A stretch of 64,000 nt of DNA from Nostoc sp. UHCC 0302 (GTDB taxonomy: Bacteria; Cyanobacteriota; Cyanobacteriia; Cyanobacteriales; Nostocaceae): positions 62,001 through 126,000 of the forward strand of contig NZ_CP151101.1 in NCBI RefSeq assembly GCF_038096175.1, written 5' to 3'. The position numbers and the translations under genes were made by a program. The notes under the pieces were generated by a model. It ran no database searches, had not been told where the DNA came from, and saw only the letters and a list, made by a program, of their open reading frames with translations. This document shows positions 33,735-44,411 of the stretch, one piece after another (position 1 is the first letter of the stretch; each line of letters opens with the position of its first letter).

Positions 33735-36092
33735 ATGAGTAAGTTAGTTGTCTTGAATTTGGGTAAGGGCGACCTCTATAAAGGCTTTCCTGATGTCACA
33801 GTTCAACTGGGGTTGATAGATGATCTGCGAGCGATGGAATTTCGTGGTAGTTTACCAGCAGCGCCAGAAATTCCTCAACTGTATCGAAATTGGCAAATAC
33901 TATACTCAGCTCTCTATCGCTATTCTGGTTGGTGTGTACGTTTGGAAGTTGAAGATACTGATGTCACAAATTTTTCGGAAGTTGAATTTAACGATTTATG
34001 TCAACAATTATCGTCTAGAATTAACAATTGGCTAAATTGTGAACAGTTTCGCAAAATAGACCAGAAATTACGCACACAATTAAATCCCAATGAAGAAATC
34101 TGTCTGATGATTGCAACTAGTGATCAATTATTGCGGCGGATTCCTTGGCATTTGTGGAACTTTCTTGATGATTATCCGAAAGCGGAAGTAGCACTTAGTC
34201 CATTAGAACCGCAGCGACCTAATAAAATATATATTCAAGAAAACAAAGTTAAAATATTAGCGATTTTTGGAAATAGTCAAGGAATAGATATTAGTCAAGA
34301 TAAACGTTTCTTAGAAAAATTATCAAGCCAAGCTAAAATAAAATTTTTGGTAGAACCACAACGAAAGGAATTAAGTGATGAGCTTTGGAATCAAGGTTGG
34401 AATATTTTGTTTTTTGCTGGACACAGCTACAGTCAATCAAAAGGAGTTCTACAAATTAACCAAACTACAACAATTAGTCTAGATAAATTGGCACATGGAC
34501 TCAAAAAAGCAATTGAGAGCGGATTACGTTTAGCAATTTTCAATTCCTGCGATGGCTTAGGCTTAGCAGAAGCATTAGAGGATTTACACATTCCTCAAGT
34601 CATTGTCATGCGTGAACCAGTGCCGGACTTAGTAGCACAAGAATTTTTAAAACATTTTTTAACAGAATTTTCTAGTGGACAATCCTTGTACTCTGCACTA
34701 CGTGAGGCTCGAAAAAGGCTAGAAGGAATAGAAGATGAATACCCTTGTGCAACTTGGTTACCAGTAATTTGCCAAAATCCTTTGTCAGCACCAATGATTT
34801 GGCCGTTGCACCGAAGAATGCTCACTACTAAGAGCATTTTTGCAATATTGCTCACAAGCTTGTTGGTGACAAGTTTGGTAATGGGGGCGCGGTATTGGGG
34901 TTATTTGCAAACCTCAGAGTTACACGCTTTTGACCATTTTATGCAGTTGCGATCGCAACTTGTAACTGAAAAACCTGATGAACGGATTTTAATTATTACT
35001 ATTGATGAAGCAGATATTCAATACCAAATTAATAAAGGAATGCAAATGCGATGGTCGTTATCTGACCAAGCCCTTGCTCAACTATTAGAGAAATTAAATA
35101 AATATCAACCACGAACTATTGGTTTAGATATTTATCGTGATGGGACTGTAGACCCTAAATATCTAGATTTAGCTACTCGTTTTAGGGAGAATAACCGTTT
35201 ATTTTTTGTGTGCAAAGTTGCTACTACTGATGATGATGGTGATACTGATGGAATTGCATCACCTGATGGAGTTCAAAGAGAACGTTTAAGTTTTAGTGAT
35301 TTTGTTGCAGATGATGAAGTTATTGCTCGTCGCCAGCTTTTATATTTGACTCCACCTCCAACATCTCTATGTACTACAGAATATGCTTTTAACCTACAAT
35401 TAGCACTTCATTACTTAGATAAAGCGGGCAAAACATCGAGCGTTACAAAATCAGGTTATTTACAAATTGGTGATGTTGTGTTCCGGCAATTAAACGAACA
35501 CGCCAGCGGTTATCAAGAAATAGATGCATCTGGTTATCAAATATTGTTGAATTATCGTTCTCTCCCTTCTGTTGATAAAATTGCCGAGCAGGTTAGTTTG
35601 AGAGACGTGTTAGATGAAAAAATCCCATTAGCATCAATCCAATCACTTAGAGATCGAGTTGTGATGATTGGTCTTTCTGCCCCCACCAATACAAACGATT
35701 ATTGGAAAACACCGTTTAGCACTAGTACTAAATCTAGAACAAAGCAGATACCAGGGGTATTCGTACAGGCACAAATGCTAAGTCAAATCCTAAGTGCAGT
35801 TTTGGACGGCAGACTTTTATTATGGTGGTGGTCTGGATGGATAGAGACACTTTGGATATGGGTATGGTCGCTGGTTGGAGGTATTACAGCATGGTATTAT
35901 TCCAAACCATTGCATCTGGGAATAGCAACTTTAATAACCCTTTTAACACTATTTGGGATATGTTTTGGCATTTTTACAGTGGCTGGATGGGTGCCATTAA
36001 TCCCCTCAGCATTAGCGGTGTTAGCTACCCAAGTAATGGTAATTTCATGGTTTAGACGTTCTCATCTTGATAAGAAAAAATTTAATTTTTGA
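33735..36092 (+). CDS. CHAT protease-like and CHASE2 membrane protein
   Basis: A 785-residue fusion. The N-terminal 355 residues hold a CHAT (caspase-like) domain with both catalytic residues: His in FFAGHSYSQ and Cys in IFNSCDGLGLAEAL. A membrane helix follows (about 370-390, IFAILLTSLLVTSLVM), then a CHASE2 sensor domain that should face the periplasm (ERILIITIDEADIQY, PRTIGLDIYRDG, VVMIGLSAPTNTNDYWKTPF), and finally three C-terminal helices (about 698-770). The layout suggests that an outside signal sensed by CHASE2 controls a cytoplasmic protease. The ribosome-binding site GGAG precedes the ATG. Confidence 0.9.
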   Translation: MSKLVVLNLGKGDLYKGFPDVTVQLGLIDDLRAMEFRGSLPAAPEIPQLYRNWQILYSALYRYSGWCVRLEVEDTDVTNFSEVEFNDLCQQLSSRINNWLNCEQFRKIDQKLRTQLNPNEEICLMIATSDQLLRRIPWHLWNFLDDYPKAEVALSPLEPQRPNKIYIQENKVKILAIFGNSQGIDISQDKRFLEKLSSQAKIKFLVEPQRKELSDELWNQGWNILFFAGHSYSQSKGVLQINQTTTISLDKLAHGLKKAIESGLRLAIFNSCDGLGLAEALEDLHIPQVIVMREPVPDLVAQEFLKHFLTEFSSGQSLYSALREARKRLEGIEDEYPCATWLPVICQNPLSAPMIWPLHRRMLTTKSIFAILLTSLLVTSLVMGARYWGYLQTSELHAFDHFMQLRSQLVTEKPDERILIITIDEADIQYQINKGMQMRWSLSDQALAQLLEKLNKYQPRTIGLDIYRDGTVDPKYLDLATRFRENNRLFFVCKVATTDDDGDTDGIASPDGVQRERLSFSDFVADDEVIARRQLLYLTPPPTSLCTTEYAFNLQLALHYLDKAGKTSSVTKSGYLQIGDVVFRQLNEHASGYQEIDASGYQILLNYRSLPSVDKIAEQVSLRDVLDEKIPLASIQSLRDRVVMIGLSAPTNTNDYWKTPFSTSTKSRTKQIPGVFVQAQMLSQILSAVLDGRLLLWWWSGWIETLWIWVWSLVGGITAWYYSKPLHLGIATLITLLTLFGICFGIFTVAGWVPLIPSALAVLATQVMVISWFRRSHLDKKKFNF

Positions 36093-36094
36093 TC

Positions 36095-36907
36095 ATGATT
36101 AAAAAAAAATTACTAATCCCAATAATTCAAAGTGTTTGCACAATTCCTTTGCTAATTATTAGTACAACCAGTTATTTAGAATTAGTACAAGCACAATTGC
36201 CTAACTCCACCCAAAGCCCTGTTAAAAATTCGCATTTTCAATCTTTCCAGCAACCAAAATTGCCTAGAAATGGTGCACCTACAGGTCGGCGCAGAGCCGG
36301 GGCTGGGCGTAATCCTGAGTGTCCTGTATCCCTTAAACGTCTTACTGCTCTAGTACCTGGGGATGGAGGGAAATCAGTCTTGGCATTAACAGTTGCAGAA
36401 AATCCCACTTTTTGGTTTTATGTTCCTCAAGTCCCTGAAACCGTGCGTTTCGCAGAATTTGTGTTGCAGGCGCAAGACGGTAAAGGTGTAGAGAATGTTT
36501 ACCGAACACCTCTTACTCTTTCTGGAAAATCAGGGATTATCAGCATTACTCCACCAGCACAACCGCAATACTTTTTAAAAACAGATAAAAAATATCACTG
36601 GTATTTTCATATTTATTGTAACGATCCGCAAAAAACCTCTGACAATTTTTATGTAGATGGGTTTGTGCAAAGACAGGTACTAACTCAGGCTCTTGATAAT
36701 CAGTTGAAGGCGGCAAAACCAAGGGAGTACATTGCTTATAGTACCAATAATATATGGTACGATGCTGTAACTAATTTAGGACAACTACGCCGCACCAATC
36801 CTCAGAATACAGCTATTAATCAAGATTGGGTTGACTTATTAAATGCCATTGGTTTACAAGATATTGCTAAAGAGGCAATCATACAGCATTACAACTTAGA
36901 AAACTGA
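36095..36907 (+). CDS. DUF928 protein, exported
   Basis: A 270-residue DUF928 protein. A signal peptide (IKKKLLIPIIQSVCTIPLLI ... VQAQ) is followed by a low-complexity segment and the family block RRRAGAGRNPECP, then LTALVP, FWFYVPQ and YHWYFHIYCNDP. The conserved Cys pair may form a disulphide. The start is ATG 36095, 2 bp after the CHASE2 gene stop; a TTG at 36089 overlaps it. DUF928 proteins are periplasmic and regularly co-occur with CHAT/CHASE2 genes; function is unknown. Confidence 0.88.
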   Translation: MIKKKLLIPIIQSVCTIPLLIISTTSYLELVQAQLPNSTQSPVKNSHFQSFQQPKLPRNGAPTGRRRAGAGRNPECPVSLKRLTALVPGDGGKSVLALTVAENPTFWFYVPQVPETVRFAEFVLQAQDGKGVENVYRTPLTLSGKSGIISITPPAQPQYFLKTDKKYHWYFHIYCNDPQKTSDNFYVDGFVQRQVLTQALDNQLKAAKPREYIAYSTNNIWYDAVTNLGQLRRTNPQNTAINQDWVDLLNAIGLQDIAKEAIIQHYNLEN

Positions 36908-36928
36908 CAAAATAAGACGGGTAACAGG

Positions 36929-39868
36929 ATGGGTGCAATGTCAGGAATAACTCAAGATTGGTGGTGGGGTTGTAGTTTGGTAATGGGAGGTATGCTAATT
37001 GCTTCTTCGCCAGAGTACGTTTTTGCTCAAATTACCCCGGATGGTACTTTGCCTAATAATTCCATCGTTACACCAGATGGTAGCACTCTCAATATTACTG
37101 GAGGAACACGAGCAGGTAAAAACTTGTTTCACAGCTTTGGCGAGTTTTCTGTTCCTACTGGCGGTACTGCTTCTTTTAATAATGCTCTTGATATTCAGAA
37201 TATTATTAGCCGAGTAACAGGTGGGTCAGCTTCTAATATTGATGGGATAATCAGCACTAAGGGTACAGCTAACCTATTTCTGATAAATCCCAACGGCATT
37301 ATTTTTGGTCAGAATGCTCAATTAAATGTTGGTGGCTCTTTTATTGCGACTACAGCCAATGCGATTGGATTTGGCAATTTAGGTTTTTTCAGTGCTACTA
37401 ATCCAGAAGTGCCTTCACTGTTGCTAACGGTCAACCCTTCCGCTCTGTTATTTAATCAAATTGCAGCAGCGCCGATTCAAAATAACTCACAAGCACAAGG
37501 AGCAGAATTAGACCCGTCAAAAAATTTTACTCCTGAAGGTCTACGTGTTCCTGATGGTAAAAGTTTGCTGCTTGTAGGTGGCAACGTTAGCATGAATGGC
37601 GGCGGATTGTTTGCTTTTGGTGGTCGAGTTGAGTTGGGAGGATTGGCAGAACCTGGAACTGTAGGAATTGATCTGAATGGCAACAATTTGAGTTTGAATT
37701 TTCCTGATAGTGTATTACGAGCAAATGTGTCTCTTAGGGGTGCTAATGTAAATGTACGCGCAGCCAATGGCGGAAGTATCGCCATCAACGCCAGAAACTT
37801 AAAGATTTTGCGAGGAAGTCAACTGCGGGCAGGAATAGGAAGAGGGCTAGGGGGATCTAACGTAAAAGCTGGAGATATTGTAATTAATGCTACAGAGACA
37901 TTCACTATTGCTGATGCTGACACTTTTGTTTCTAATGCAGTGCTAACAGAGGCAAAAGGCAAAGGAGGTGATGTCCAAATATCGGCGGGGTCGTTGTCTG
38001 TTAACGGTGGTGCTCAGCTGTATGCTGGCACTTACGGACAAGGAGATACAGGTAGCGTAACTATTAATGTCCGTGATACAGCTTCCTTTGATGGAGAAAA
38101 CCAAAAAGCTCGTAGTTTGAACAGTGGTGCATTTAGCAAAGTGGAATCATCTGGCATCGGTCAGGGGGGTAATGTCAATCTTCAAGCAAGGTTACTCACA
38201 CTAACCAATGGTGCTGTACTAGAAGCCAATACCGTAGGAAAGGGAAATGCGGGTGCTGTAAATATTCATGCCCGTGATATTGTCATTGATGGGCAAAGTA
38301 CCCTATTAGAAAGTAGTGGTGTATACAGCCAGGTTGAAACAGCATATTACCCTGCGTACCGCCAAGGCGTGGGTCAGGGAGGTGATATCAACATCACAGC
38401 CGATTCGCTTTCTGTCACTAATGGTGGTGTTATAACTACCAGCACTCTTGGGCGGGGGGATGCAGGTAAGGTGTTCATCAACGCTCGCGATATCGTCTTT
38501 AACGGGATGGGTAGATTCGATAAAAATAAAAAAATCAGACAATCCAGTGCTGCTACGAGCGCTGTCAGAGATATTGGCGTGGGTCAGGGGGGCAGTGTAA
38601 ATGTTACAGCAGAGTCGCTAAGAGTAAGCAATGGCGCTTCTTTAAGTACCAGTACCTTGGGGCAGGGAAGTGCGGGAAACGTGTTCATTAACGCCCACAA
38701 TATTGTCTTGGATGGAGTAGGCTCATATTTGAATGAAGTGCAACCGTATTTCTTACCCAGTGGTGTATATAGCCAGATGGAAACAGAATATGTGGGTCAG
38801 GGGGGCAGTATAAATATTACAGCGGATTCACTTTCTGCCACTAATGGTGCTGTCATAACTACCAGTACTGTTGGACGGGGAGATGCAGGAAACGTATTCA
38901 TCAGTGCCCGCGATATTGTCATTGATGGGATGGATAGGAACGGATTTTCTAGTGGAGTCTTCAGCACAGCAGACAAGGAAGCCATAGGTAATGGTGGTTA
39001 CATAGACATCTCTACCAGTTCACTTTCTATCAGCAATGGTGCTAAAGTCTCTACCATTAGTCAAGGGAATAATAACGCGGCAGGCAGTATAAAAGTTGCA
39101 GCACGCTCTATCCGGTTGGATAACGGAGTTGCGATCATAGCCGAAACTGCCTCTGGTAAAAGTGGCAATATTACCTTAGAAAATCATCGGGAAAATCTAG
39201 ATTTGTTATTAATTCGCCGTAGCAGTAGAATTTCTACAACCGCAGGCATTGAAAACCAGGGTGGAGACGGTGGAAACATCACTATCAATGCTCCTCATGG
39301 CTTTATTATTGCTGTCCCCAATGAAAATAGTGATATTACTGCTAATGCTTTCACAGGTAGGGGAGGGAACGTTAAAATCAGCGCTTTTGGTGTTTACGGC
39401 ACTCAATTTCGAGACAAAGAAAACCCACAAACAAGCGATATCACTGCTAGTTCCCAGTTTGGCATTAACGGTACTGTAGAACTAAATACTCCAGATATCG
39501 ACCCTAACAGTGGCTTGGTTGAATTGCCAATAATACCAGTTGACACTCAGGTAGCCCAAGGCTGTTATAGTCCAGGTTACGCCCAAAACCGATTTGTGAT
39601 TACTGGACGCGGCGGTTTACCAGCCAATCCGAAAGACATACTCACTCCTGATGCGCCACAAATAGATTGGGTGTCTTTTAAACCTAGTAGCAGTAACCGC
39701 TCTCTACCACCTGTCACTATTAAACCAACTATCTCTACTCCTCAACGGATTGTTGAAGCTACAGGCGCAACGTTGAATGCCAAAGGTCAAATAGTCCTCA
39801 GTGCTAATTCATCCACCGCTACTCCTCGCACTTTCAAGCAAAACCCAATTCAGTGTAATGGTCGCTAA
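36929..39868 (+). CDS. TpsA-type secreted beta-helix protein (filamentous haemagglutinin N-domain)
   Basis: The 979-residue passenger of a two-partner secretion pair. A signal peptide ends at about residue 34 (VFAQITPDG). The TPS domain follows with its hallmark motifs FHSFGEF and NPNGIIFGQNAQL (about 45-260). A long beta-helix then contains about five copies of a 65-75-residue unit (GQGG.-INITADSLSVTNG... DAG.VFI.ARDIV). The C-terminal cap has one Cys (VAQGCYSPGYAQ) and a Pro/Thr tail. It is exported by the TpsB encoded just downstream and would form a surface adhesin or filament. The TPS domain and C-terminal cap are almost identical to those at 44769-45935. Confidence 0.93.
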   Translation: MGAMSGITQDWWWGCSLVMGGMLIASSPEYVFAQITPDGTLPNNSIVTPDGSTLNITGGTRAGKNLFHSFGEFSVPTGGTASFNNALDIQNIISRVTGGSASNIDGIISTKGTANLFLINPNGIIFGQNAQLNVGGSFIATTANAIGFGNLGFFSATNPEVPSLLLTVNPSALLFNQIAAAPIQNNSQAQGAELDPSKNFTPEGLRVPDGKSLLLVGGNVSMNGGGLFAFGGRVELGGLAEPGTVGIDLNGNNLSLNFPDSVLRANVSLRGANVNVRAANGGSIAINARNLKILRGSQLRAGIGRGLGGSNVKAGDIVINATETFTIADADTFVSNAVLTEAKGKGGDVQISAGSLSVNGGAQLYAGTYGQGDTGSVTINVRDTASFDGENQKARSLNSGAFSKVESSGIGQGGNVNLQARLLTLTNGAVLEANTVGKGNAGAVNIHARDIVIDGQSTLLESSGVYSQVETAYYPAYRQGVGQGGDINITADSLSVTNGGVITTSTLGRGDAGKVFINARDIVFNGMGRFDKNKKIRQSSAATSAVRDIGVGQGGSVNVTAESLRVSNGASLSTSTLGQGSAGNVFINAHNIVLDGVGSYLNEVQPYFLPSGVYSQMETEYVGQGGSINITADSLSATNGAVITTSTVGRGDAGNVFISARDIVIDGMDRNGFSSGVFSTADKEAIGNGGYIDISTSSLSISNGAKVSTISQGNNNAAGSIKVAARSIRLDNGVAIIAETASGKSGNITLENHRENLDLLLIRRSSRISTTAGIENQGGDGGNITINAPHGFIIAVPNENSDITANAFTGRGGNVKISAFGVYGTQFRDKENPQTSDITASSQFGINGTVELNTPDIDPNSGLVELPIIPVDTQVAQGCYSPGYAQNRFVITGRGGLPANPKDILTPDAPQIDWVSFKPSSSNRSLPPVTIKPTISTPQRIVEATGATLNAKGQIVLSANSSTATPRTFKQNPIQCNGR
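38150..39110 (+). repeat. Internal tandem repeats of the TpsA beta-helix
   Basis: About five imperfect units of 190-230 bp encode GQGG-x-INITA-x-SL followed by TNG, STLGRGDAG and FINARDIV. Strings such as GTGGGTCAGGGGGGCAGT recur. The copies differ mainly in the inserts that encode VYSQ-type loops. They offer sites for length change by recombination. Confidence 0.7.
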
Positions 39869-41651
39869 AGTTACTCAAACTTTTGTTGCCCCCTGCTTAC
39901 TCGTATTGCTCAGTAGTTTGACAACTACACCTAGCAGGGCGCAGATAATAAATCGTGTACAACTACCTCAAAACAATTCTCCCACAAGTCAACAACTCCC
40001 GCCGCCGCAGGATGTCCAACCACCTTCACCTAAAATACCACCAATACCGTCTCCACCATCCCAACTACCACCTCCATCCGAATTACTCAAACCAGATCAA
40101 CTCCTGCCCCCATTAGATGAACCGCTGACTACAACACCGCAAATTTTTACTGTTAAACAGTTTGAAGTCATTGGGAGTACAGTATTTAGTCCAGACAAAT
40201 TAAATCAAGTATTTGCTGGCTTGATTAACAAACCAATAACATTTGCACAATTATTAGAAGCTCGTTCCAAAATTACCGAACTTTATATTAATGCGGGATA
40301 CGTCACTTCTGGAGCTTATATTCCTGAACAAACTCTCACTGACGGTGTTGTTCAAATCCAGGTAATTGAAGGGAAATTAGAGGATATTCAGATAACTGGA
40401 ACTAGGCGGCTCAACCCTAACTATATTCGCAGCCGTATAGCTAATGGCGCATCTGCCCCTTTAAATCAAAAACGCCTACTAGAGTCTCTGCAACTATTAC
40501 AACTTAACCCTTTAATTCAAAACTTGTCCGCTGAATTATCTGCTGGCTCACGTCCTGGCGCTAATTTGTTGGCTATTAAAGTAACAGAAGCAGATACATT
40601 CAATGTACAAACAGTATTTGACAATGGTCGTTCCCCTAGTATTGGTAGTTTCCGACGACAACTACAAGTTAACGAAGCCAACTTGCTAGGATTTGGAGAT
40701 AGTACATCGTTAGCATACAGCAATACTGATGGCAGTAATACCATAGACGCCAGCTACAGCTTGCCTGTCAACCCCCGCAATGGTACTCTTACCTTCAGCT
40801 ATGGCAACACATCAGCTAATATCATTGAACGTCCTTTCAATAAACTAGATATCGAATCAGCTTCTCAATATTATGAACTGACATTTCGGCAGCCTTTAGT
40901 GCAAACTCCTAACCAAGAATTCGCTTTAGGAGTCACGGCTTCTCGCAGAGAAAGTGATATTTCCTCCTCTGTGCTAGAACAGGAGGATATCCCCCTTTAT
41001 CTACTTTCACCAGGGGCTGATGCAGAAGGGAACACTCGTGTTTCTGCGTTGCGGTTTTTTCAAGAGTGGACTCTTCGCAATAGTCAAGAGGTAATTGCGG
41101 CTCGTTCCCAATTTAGTCTGGGAACTGGTGCCTTTAATGCCACAGTTAATGAGAATGACCCTGATAGCCGCTTCTTTGCTTGGCGAGGACAAGCACAATG
41201 GGTACGCCTGTTAGCTCCTGATACTTTATTATTAATTCGTGGCGATGTGCAAGTGGCTTCTACAACACTTTTAGCTTCAGAACAATTTGGTTTAGGTGGT
41301 ATCGATAGTGTACGAGGGTATCGTCAAGATTTACTATTAGCAGATAATGGTGCTCTTGCTTCTGTTGAGTTACGGCTACCAATTGTGCGTGTACCACAAT
41401 GGAATGGAATTATGCAAGTTACTCCATTTGTTGATATTGGCACTGCTTGGAACAATTCATCGAGTAGAGAAGAGAATAATACTAATACTACTAATACTCT
41501 AGCTTCTATTGGTTTAGGTTTGCGTTGGTTACAAGGGAATAACTTTACTGCTGCTGTTGAATGGGGTATCCCTTTAATTTCTGTTGATACTCAAGGTAAT
41601 ACATGGCAAGATAACGGTTTGTATTTTTTTGTACAATATAACCCGTTTTAA
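39858..41651 (+). CDS. TpsB outer-membrane transporter (ShlB/FhaC family)
   Basis: The secretion partner of the TpsA protein. Start chosen at ATG 39858, which overlaps the TpsA stop by 11 bp and gives a proper signal peptide (QTFVAPCLLVLLSSLTTTPSRA). A proline-rich linker (about 40-95) is followed by POTRA domains (VKQFEVIGSTVFSPDKLNQV; GAYIPEQTLTDGVVQIQVIE) and a 16-strand barrel. The FhaC signature region LFGLGG-like EQFGLGGIDSVRGYRQD lies at about 480 and the protein ends in FFVQYNPF with a terminal Phe, as expected for barrel assembly. The overlap implies coupled production of the two partners. Confidence 0.93.
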   Translation: MVAKVTQTFVAPCLLVLLSSLTTTPSRAQIINRVQLPQNNSPTSQQLPPPQDVQPPSPKIPPIPSPPSQLPPPSELLKPDQLLPPLDEPLTTTPQIFTVKQFEVIGSTVFSPDKLNQVFAGLINKPITFAQLLEARSKITELYINAGYVTSGAYIPEQTLTDGVVQIQVIEGKLEDIQITGTRRLNPNYIRSRIANGASAPLNQKRLLESLQLLQLNPLIQNLSAELSAGSRPGANLLAIKVTEADTFNVQTVFDNGRSPSIGSFRRQLQVNEANLLGFGDSTSLAYSNTDGSNTIDASYSLPVNPRNGTLTFSYGNTSANIIERPFNKLDIESASQYYELTFRQPLVQTPNQEFALGVTASRRESDISSSVLEQEDIPLYLLSPGADAEGNTRVSALRFFQEWTLRNSQEVIAARSQFSLGTGAFNATVNENDPDSRFFAWRGQAQWVRLLAPDTLLLIRGDVQVASTTLLASEQFGLGGIDSVRGYRQDLLLADNGALASVELRLPIVRVPQWNGIMQVTPFVDIGTAWNNSSSREENNTNTTNTLASIGLGLRWLQGNNFTAAVEWGIPLISVDTQGNTWQDNGLYFFVQYNPF

Positions 41652-41819
41652 CCTTATACGAAGGAGCGAATACGTGATGTTAAAAACACCGAAATTTTAG
41701 CAAACGTTACTTTTTCGTTGCTAGGACATTACTCCAGACAAACGTAATATTACTAGTTGTTTATAAGAGTAAATTATCAGAAATACATCTAAAATAAAAT
41801 CTATAATTCTATAATATAT

Positions 41820-44411
41820 ATGAAATTTTTCAAATATTTATTATTATCATTGTTTACTGTATTTTTGTGTGTACTTGGTTCGGTTTTTGCTAATGACCAT
41901 ATTTCCTTAACAACAGCTTTTGCCAAATCTAAAATTATATCTGATACTGTTCTAGCAACAAAGCCTGTCGTTAACCAAGCCCAGATTTTCAGTTTAGTGC
42001 AGCAAAGTCAAGCACTTTATGGAGGGGGACAATTTGTAGAAGCAGTACAACTTCTAAAAAAAGCAGTAGATGAATTTAAAGCTACTAATGATGTATTGAA
42101 CGAAGTTATAGCTTTGACTAACCTTTCTTTAGCTTATCAGCAATTAGGACGATGGGTTGAAGCCAATGAAGCGATCGCACAAAGTATTAAACTATTGCAA
42201 ACTTTCAAATTGTCAGATTCTTCGCAAGAACAATCCCAAGTCTTTGCTCAAGCTTTAGATGTTCGCGGTGGGCTGGAATTAGCACAAGGACAAACTGAAT
42301 CAGCTCTAAGTACTTGGCAAGAAGCGGCTAAAATCTATCAAAACTTGGATGATATATCAGCGCTGGCTCGCAATCGTATTAATCAAGCCCAAGCAATGCA
42401 AGCTTTGGGAAATTATCTACAAGCAGATAAGACTTTAACTTCGGTACGAGAAAATCTCCAAAAACAACCAGATTCTCCTGTAAAAGCTACAGGATTGTAT
42501 AGCTTAGGAAATGTCTTGCGAAGTTTGGGTTATTTAAATGACTCACACAAAACCCTAGAAGAAAGTTATTCTGTGGCTAAACGGGCAGGAGATGTACTCG
42601 CCCAAAGTAATGCTTTATTGAGTTTAGGTAATACAGCTCGCGCTCAAATTTATGCTCAATTGAGTTTGGGTGACTCAAGCAGTGCAAAAGCTTACGCCAA
42701 AACAGCAATCCAATATTATCAGCAAGCAGTACAGATTGTATCTGCGACGCCTACTGTGCGCCTCCAATCCCAATTGAATTTATTAAGACTGTTGATAGAG
42801 CAACAGGAAGTTAGCACAGCAAAAGCTTTATTGCCATCAATTCAGTCGGGGATAGACAATTTGCCTCCAAGTCGAACGGCTGTTAACTACCGGATTAATT
42901 TTGCTCAAAGTCTGAGCAAAATGACACAAAGCTCAGTTGAGCCAAAAAATGTTGCTAAAATGCTAGCCCAAGCTGTGCAAGTGGCTAAGAGTTTAAAAGA
43001 TCAACGAACCGAATCTTATGCTCTTGGTACTCTTGGTGAACTGTACGAACAAACCGGACAGTTAGCTGATGCCAGAGGTCTTACACAGCAAGCTTTGGTG
43101 GAGGCTGAGTCCATTGATGCCCAAGATATTGCTTATCAATGGCATTGGCAGATGGGACGGATACTGCAAAAACAATCCGATATTCCAGCAGCAACAGATG
43201 CTTATAGTCGAGCTTATAACGCTCTCAAGTCCCTTCGGAATGATTTAGTTGCAATAAATCCTGATGTACAATTTTCTTTCCGTGAGAGCATAGAACCTGT
43301 ATATCGACAGTATGTTGATTTACTATTACAACTTCCGGAAAATACGGTTCAAAAGCCAGATAATCTCGTTCAAGCTCGTCAGGTAATTGAATCTCTCCAG
43401 TTAGCAGAGTTAGATAATTTCTTTCGTTCACCTTGTTTGCTACCAAGAGTTGACCTTGATAAGTTAGTTGAAAAGGAAAAATCCACAGCTGTTATCTATC
43501 CAATTATTTTAGATAACCGATTAGAGATTATTACTAGGCTACCAGGGCAAGATACAATCTCCCGTCAAACAGCTAAAGTCCCTAAAGGTGTATTAGAAAA
43601 AACTGTAGAACAACTACAGAAAGATTTACCTGTTGCTAGCCGAGAGCCTGATGTTAAGCAGCGCTCACAACAGTTATATGACTGGCTAATTAGACCAATT
43701 GAATCAGATTTGGCAAACAAGGGTATAACATCCTTAGTATTTGTGCTGGATGGTTCTTTGCGGAATATCCCGATGGCAATTCTTTATGATCAACAACAGC
43801 AGAAATACCTCATAGAAAAGTATGCTATTTCTTTGATGCCTGGGCTACAACTGCTTGCCCCTAAACCTTTACAAAATGTACGGCTAAACGTTTTAATCGC
43901 TGGGGTTGAGCAAGAACGAGTGATTGAAGGTAAATCTTTTCCAGAACTTTTAAATGTTACTCAGGAATTAAAACAAGTTCAATCTGAAGTTAAATCAAGT
44001 AAACAACTCTTAAATCAACAGTTCACTAAAGCTAATCTACAAAAGCAAATTCAATCTACTCCCTTCTCGGTAGTGCATCTAGCTACTCATGGCCAATTTA
44101 GTTCAGATATTGAACAAACCTATATTCTGACCTGGGATAGCTTACTGAAAGTTAGGGAGTTAGATAGTTTACTACGGGCTAGAGGTGAAAGCCGACCAGA
44201 AACAATTGAATTACTTGTCCTTAGTGCCTGTAAAACCGCTACTGGAGATAAACGAGCTGCTTTAGGATTAGCTGGAGTTGCTGTGCGAGCAGGCGCACGT
44301 AGTACATTAGCTACTTTGTGGACAATTGATGATGAATCTACTACTGACTTTATGAGTGAATTATATCGGCAGTTGGATGCTAGGCTGTTGACTTTGGCTA
44401 TTTTTCGGTAG
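41820..44411 (+). CDS. TPR-CHAT protein, 3' end truncated by a MITE-like insertion
   Basis: An exported or membrane-anchored protein (N-terminal hydrophobic stretch FKYLLLSLFTVFLCVLGSVFA) with about eight TPR-like repeats (residues 55-470) and a C-terminal CHAT domain. Catalytic His (VHLATHGQFS) and Cys (VLSACKTATGD) are present. The normal CHAT ending is lost: after YRQLDA the frame enters an inserted element and stops at 44411 after RLLTLAIFR. The missing end, including a WAPYVLLGNWL segment, survives in frame at 44543-44661. About 40 residues that form part of the fold are gone, so activity is doubtful. It lies downstream of the TpsA/TpsB pair. Confidence 0.9.
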   Translation: MKFFKYLLLSLFTVFLCVLGSVFANDHISLTTAFAKSKIISDTVLATKPVVNQAQIFSLVQQSQALYGGGQFVEAVQLLKKAVDEFKATNDVLNEVIALTNLSLAYQQLGRWVEANEAIAQSIKLLQTFKLSDSSQEQSQVFAQALDVRGGLELAQGQTESALSTWQEAAKIYQNLDDISALARNRINQAQAMQALGNYLQADKTLTSVRENLQKQPDSPVKATGLYSLGNVLRSLGYLNDSHKTLEESYSVAKRAGDVLAQSNALLSLGNTARAQIYAQLSLGDSSSAKAYAKTAIQYYQQAVQIVSATPTVRLQSQLNLLRLLIEQQEVSTAKALLPSIQSGIDNLPPSRTAVNYRINFAQSLSKMTQSSVEPKNVAKMLAQAVQVAKSLKDQRTESYALGTLGELYEQTGQLADARGLTQQALVEAESIDAQDIAYQWHWQMGRILQKQSDIPAATDAYSRAYNALKSLRNDLVAINPDVQFSFRESIEPVYRQYVDLLLQLPENTVQKPDNLVQARQVIESLQLAELDNFFRSPCLLPRVDLDKLVEKEKSTAVIYPIILDNRLEIITRLPGQDTISRQTAKVPKGVLEKTVEQLQKDLPVASREPDVKQRSQQLYDWLIRPIESDLANKGITSLVFVLDGSLRNIPMAILYDQQQQKYLIEKYAISLMPGLQLLAPKPLQNVRLNVLIAGVEQERVIEGKSFPELLNVTQELKQVQSEVKSSKQLLNQQFTKANLQKQIQSTPFSVVHLATHGQFSSDIEQTYILTWDSLLKVRELDSLLRARGESRPETIELLVLSACKTATGDKRAALGLAGVAVRAGARSTLATLWTIDDESTTDFMSELYRQLDARLLTLAIFR

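Noticed and set aside
41820-44411. The TPR-CHAT gene ending naturally at 44411
   Set aside because: The last nine codons are transposon DNA and the standard CHAT ending is found in frame just behind the insertion.
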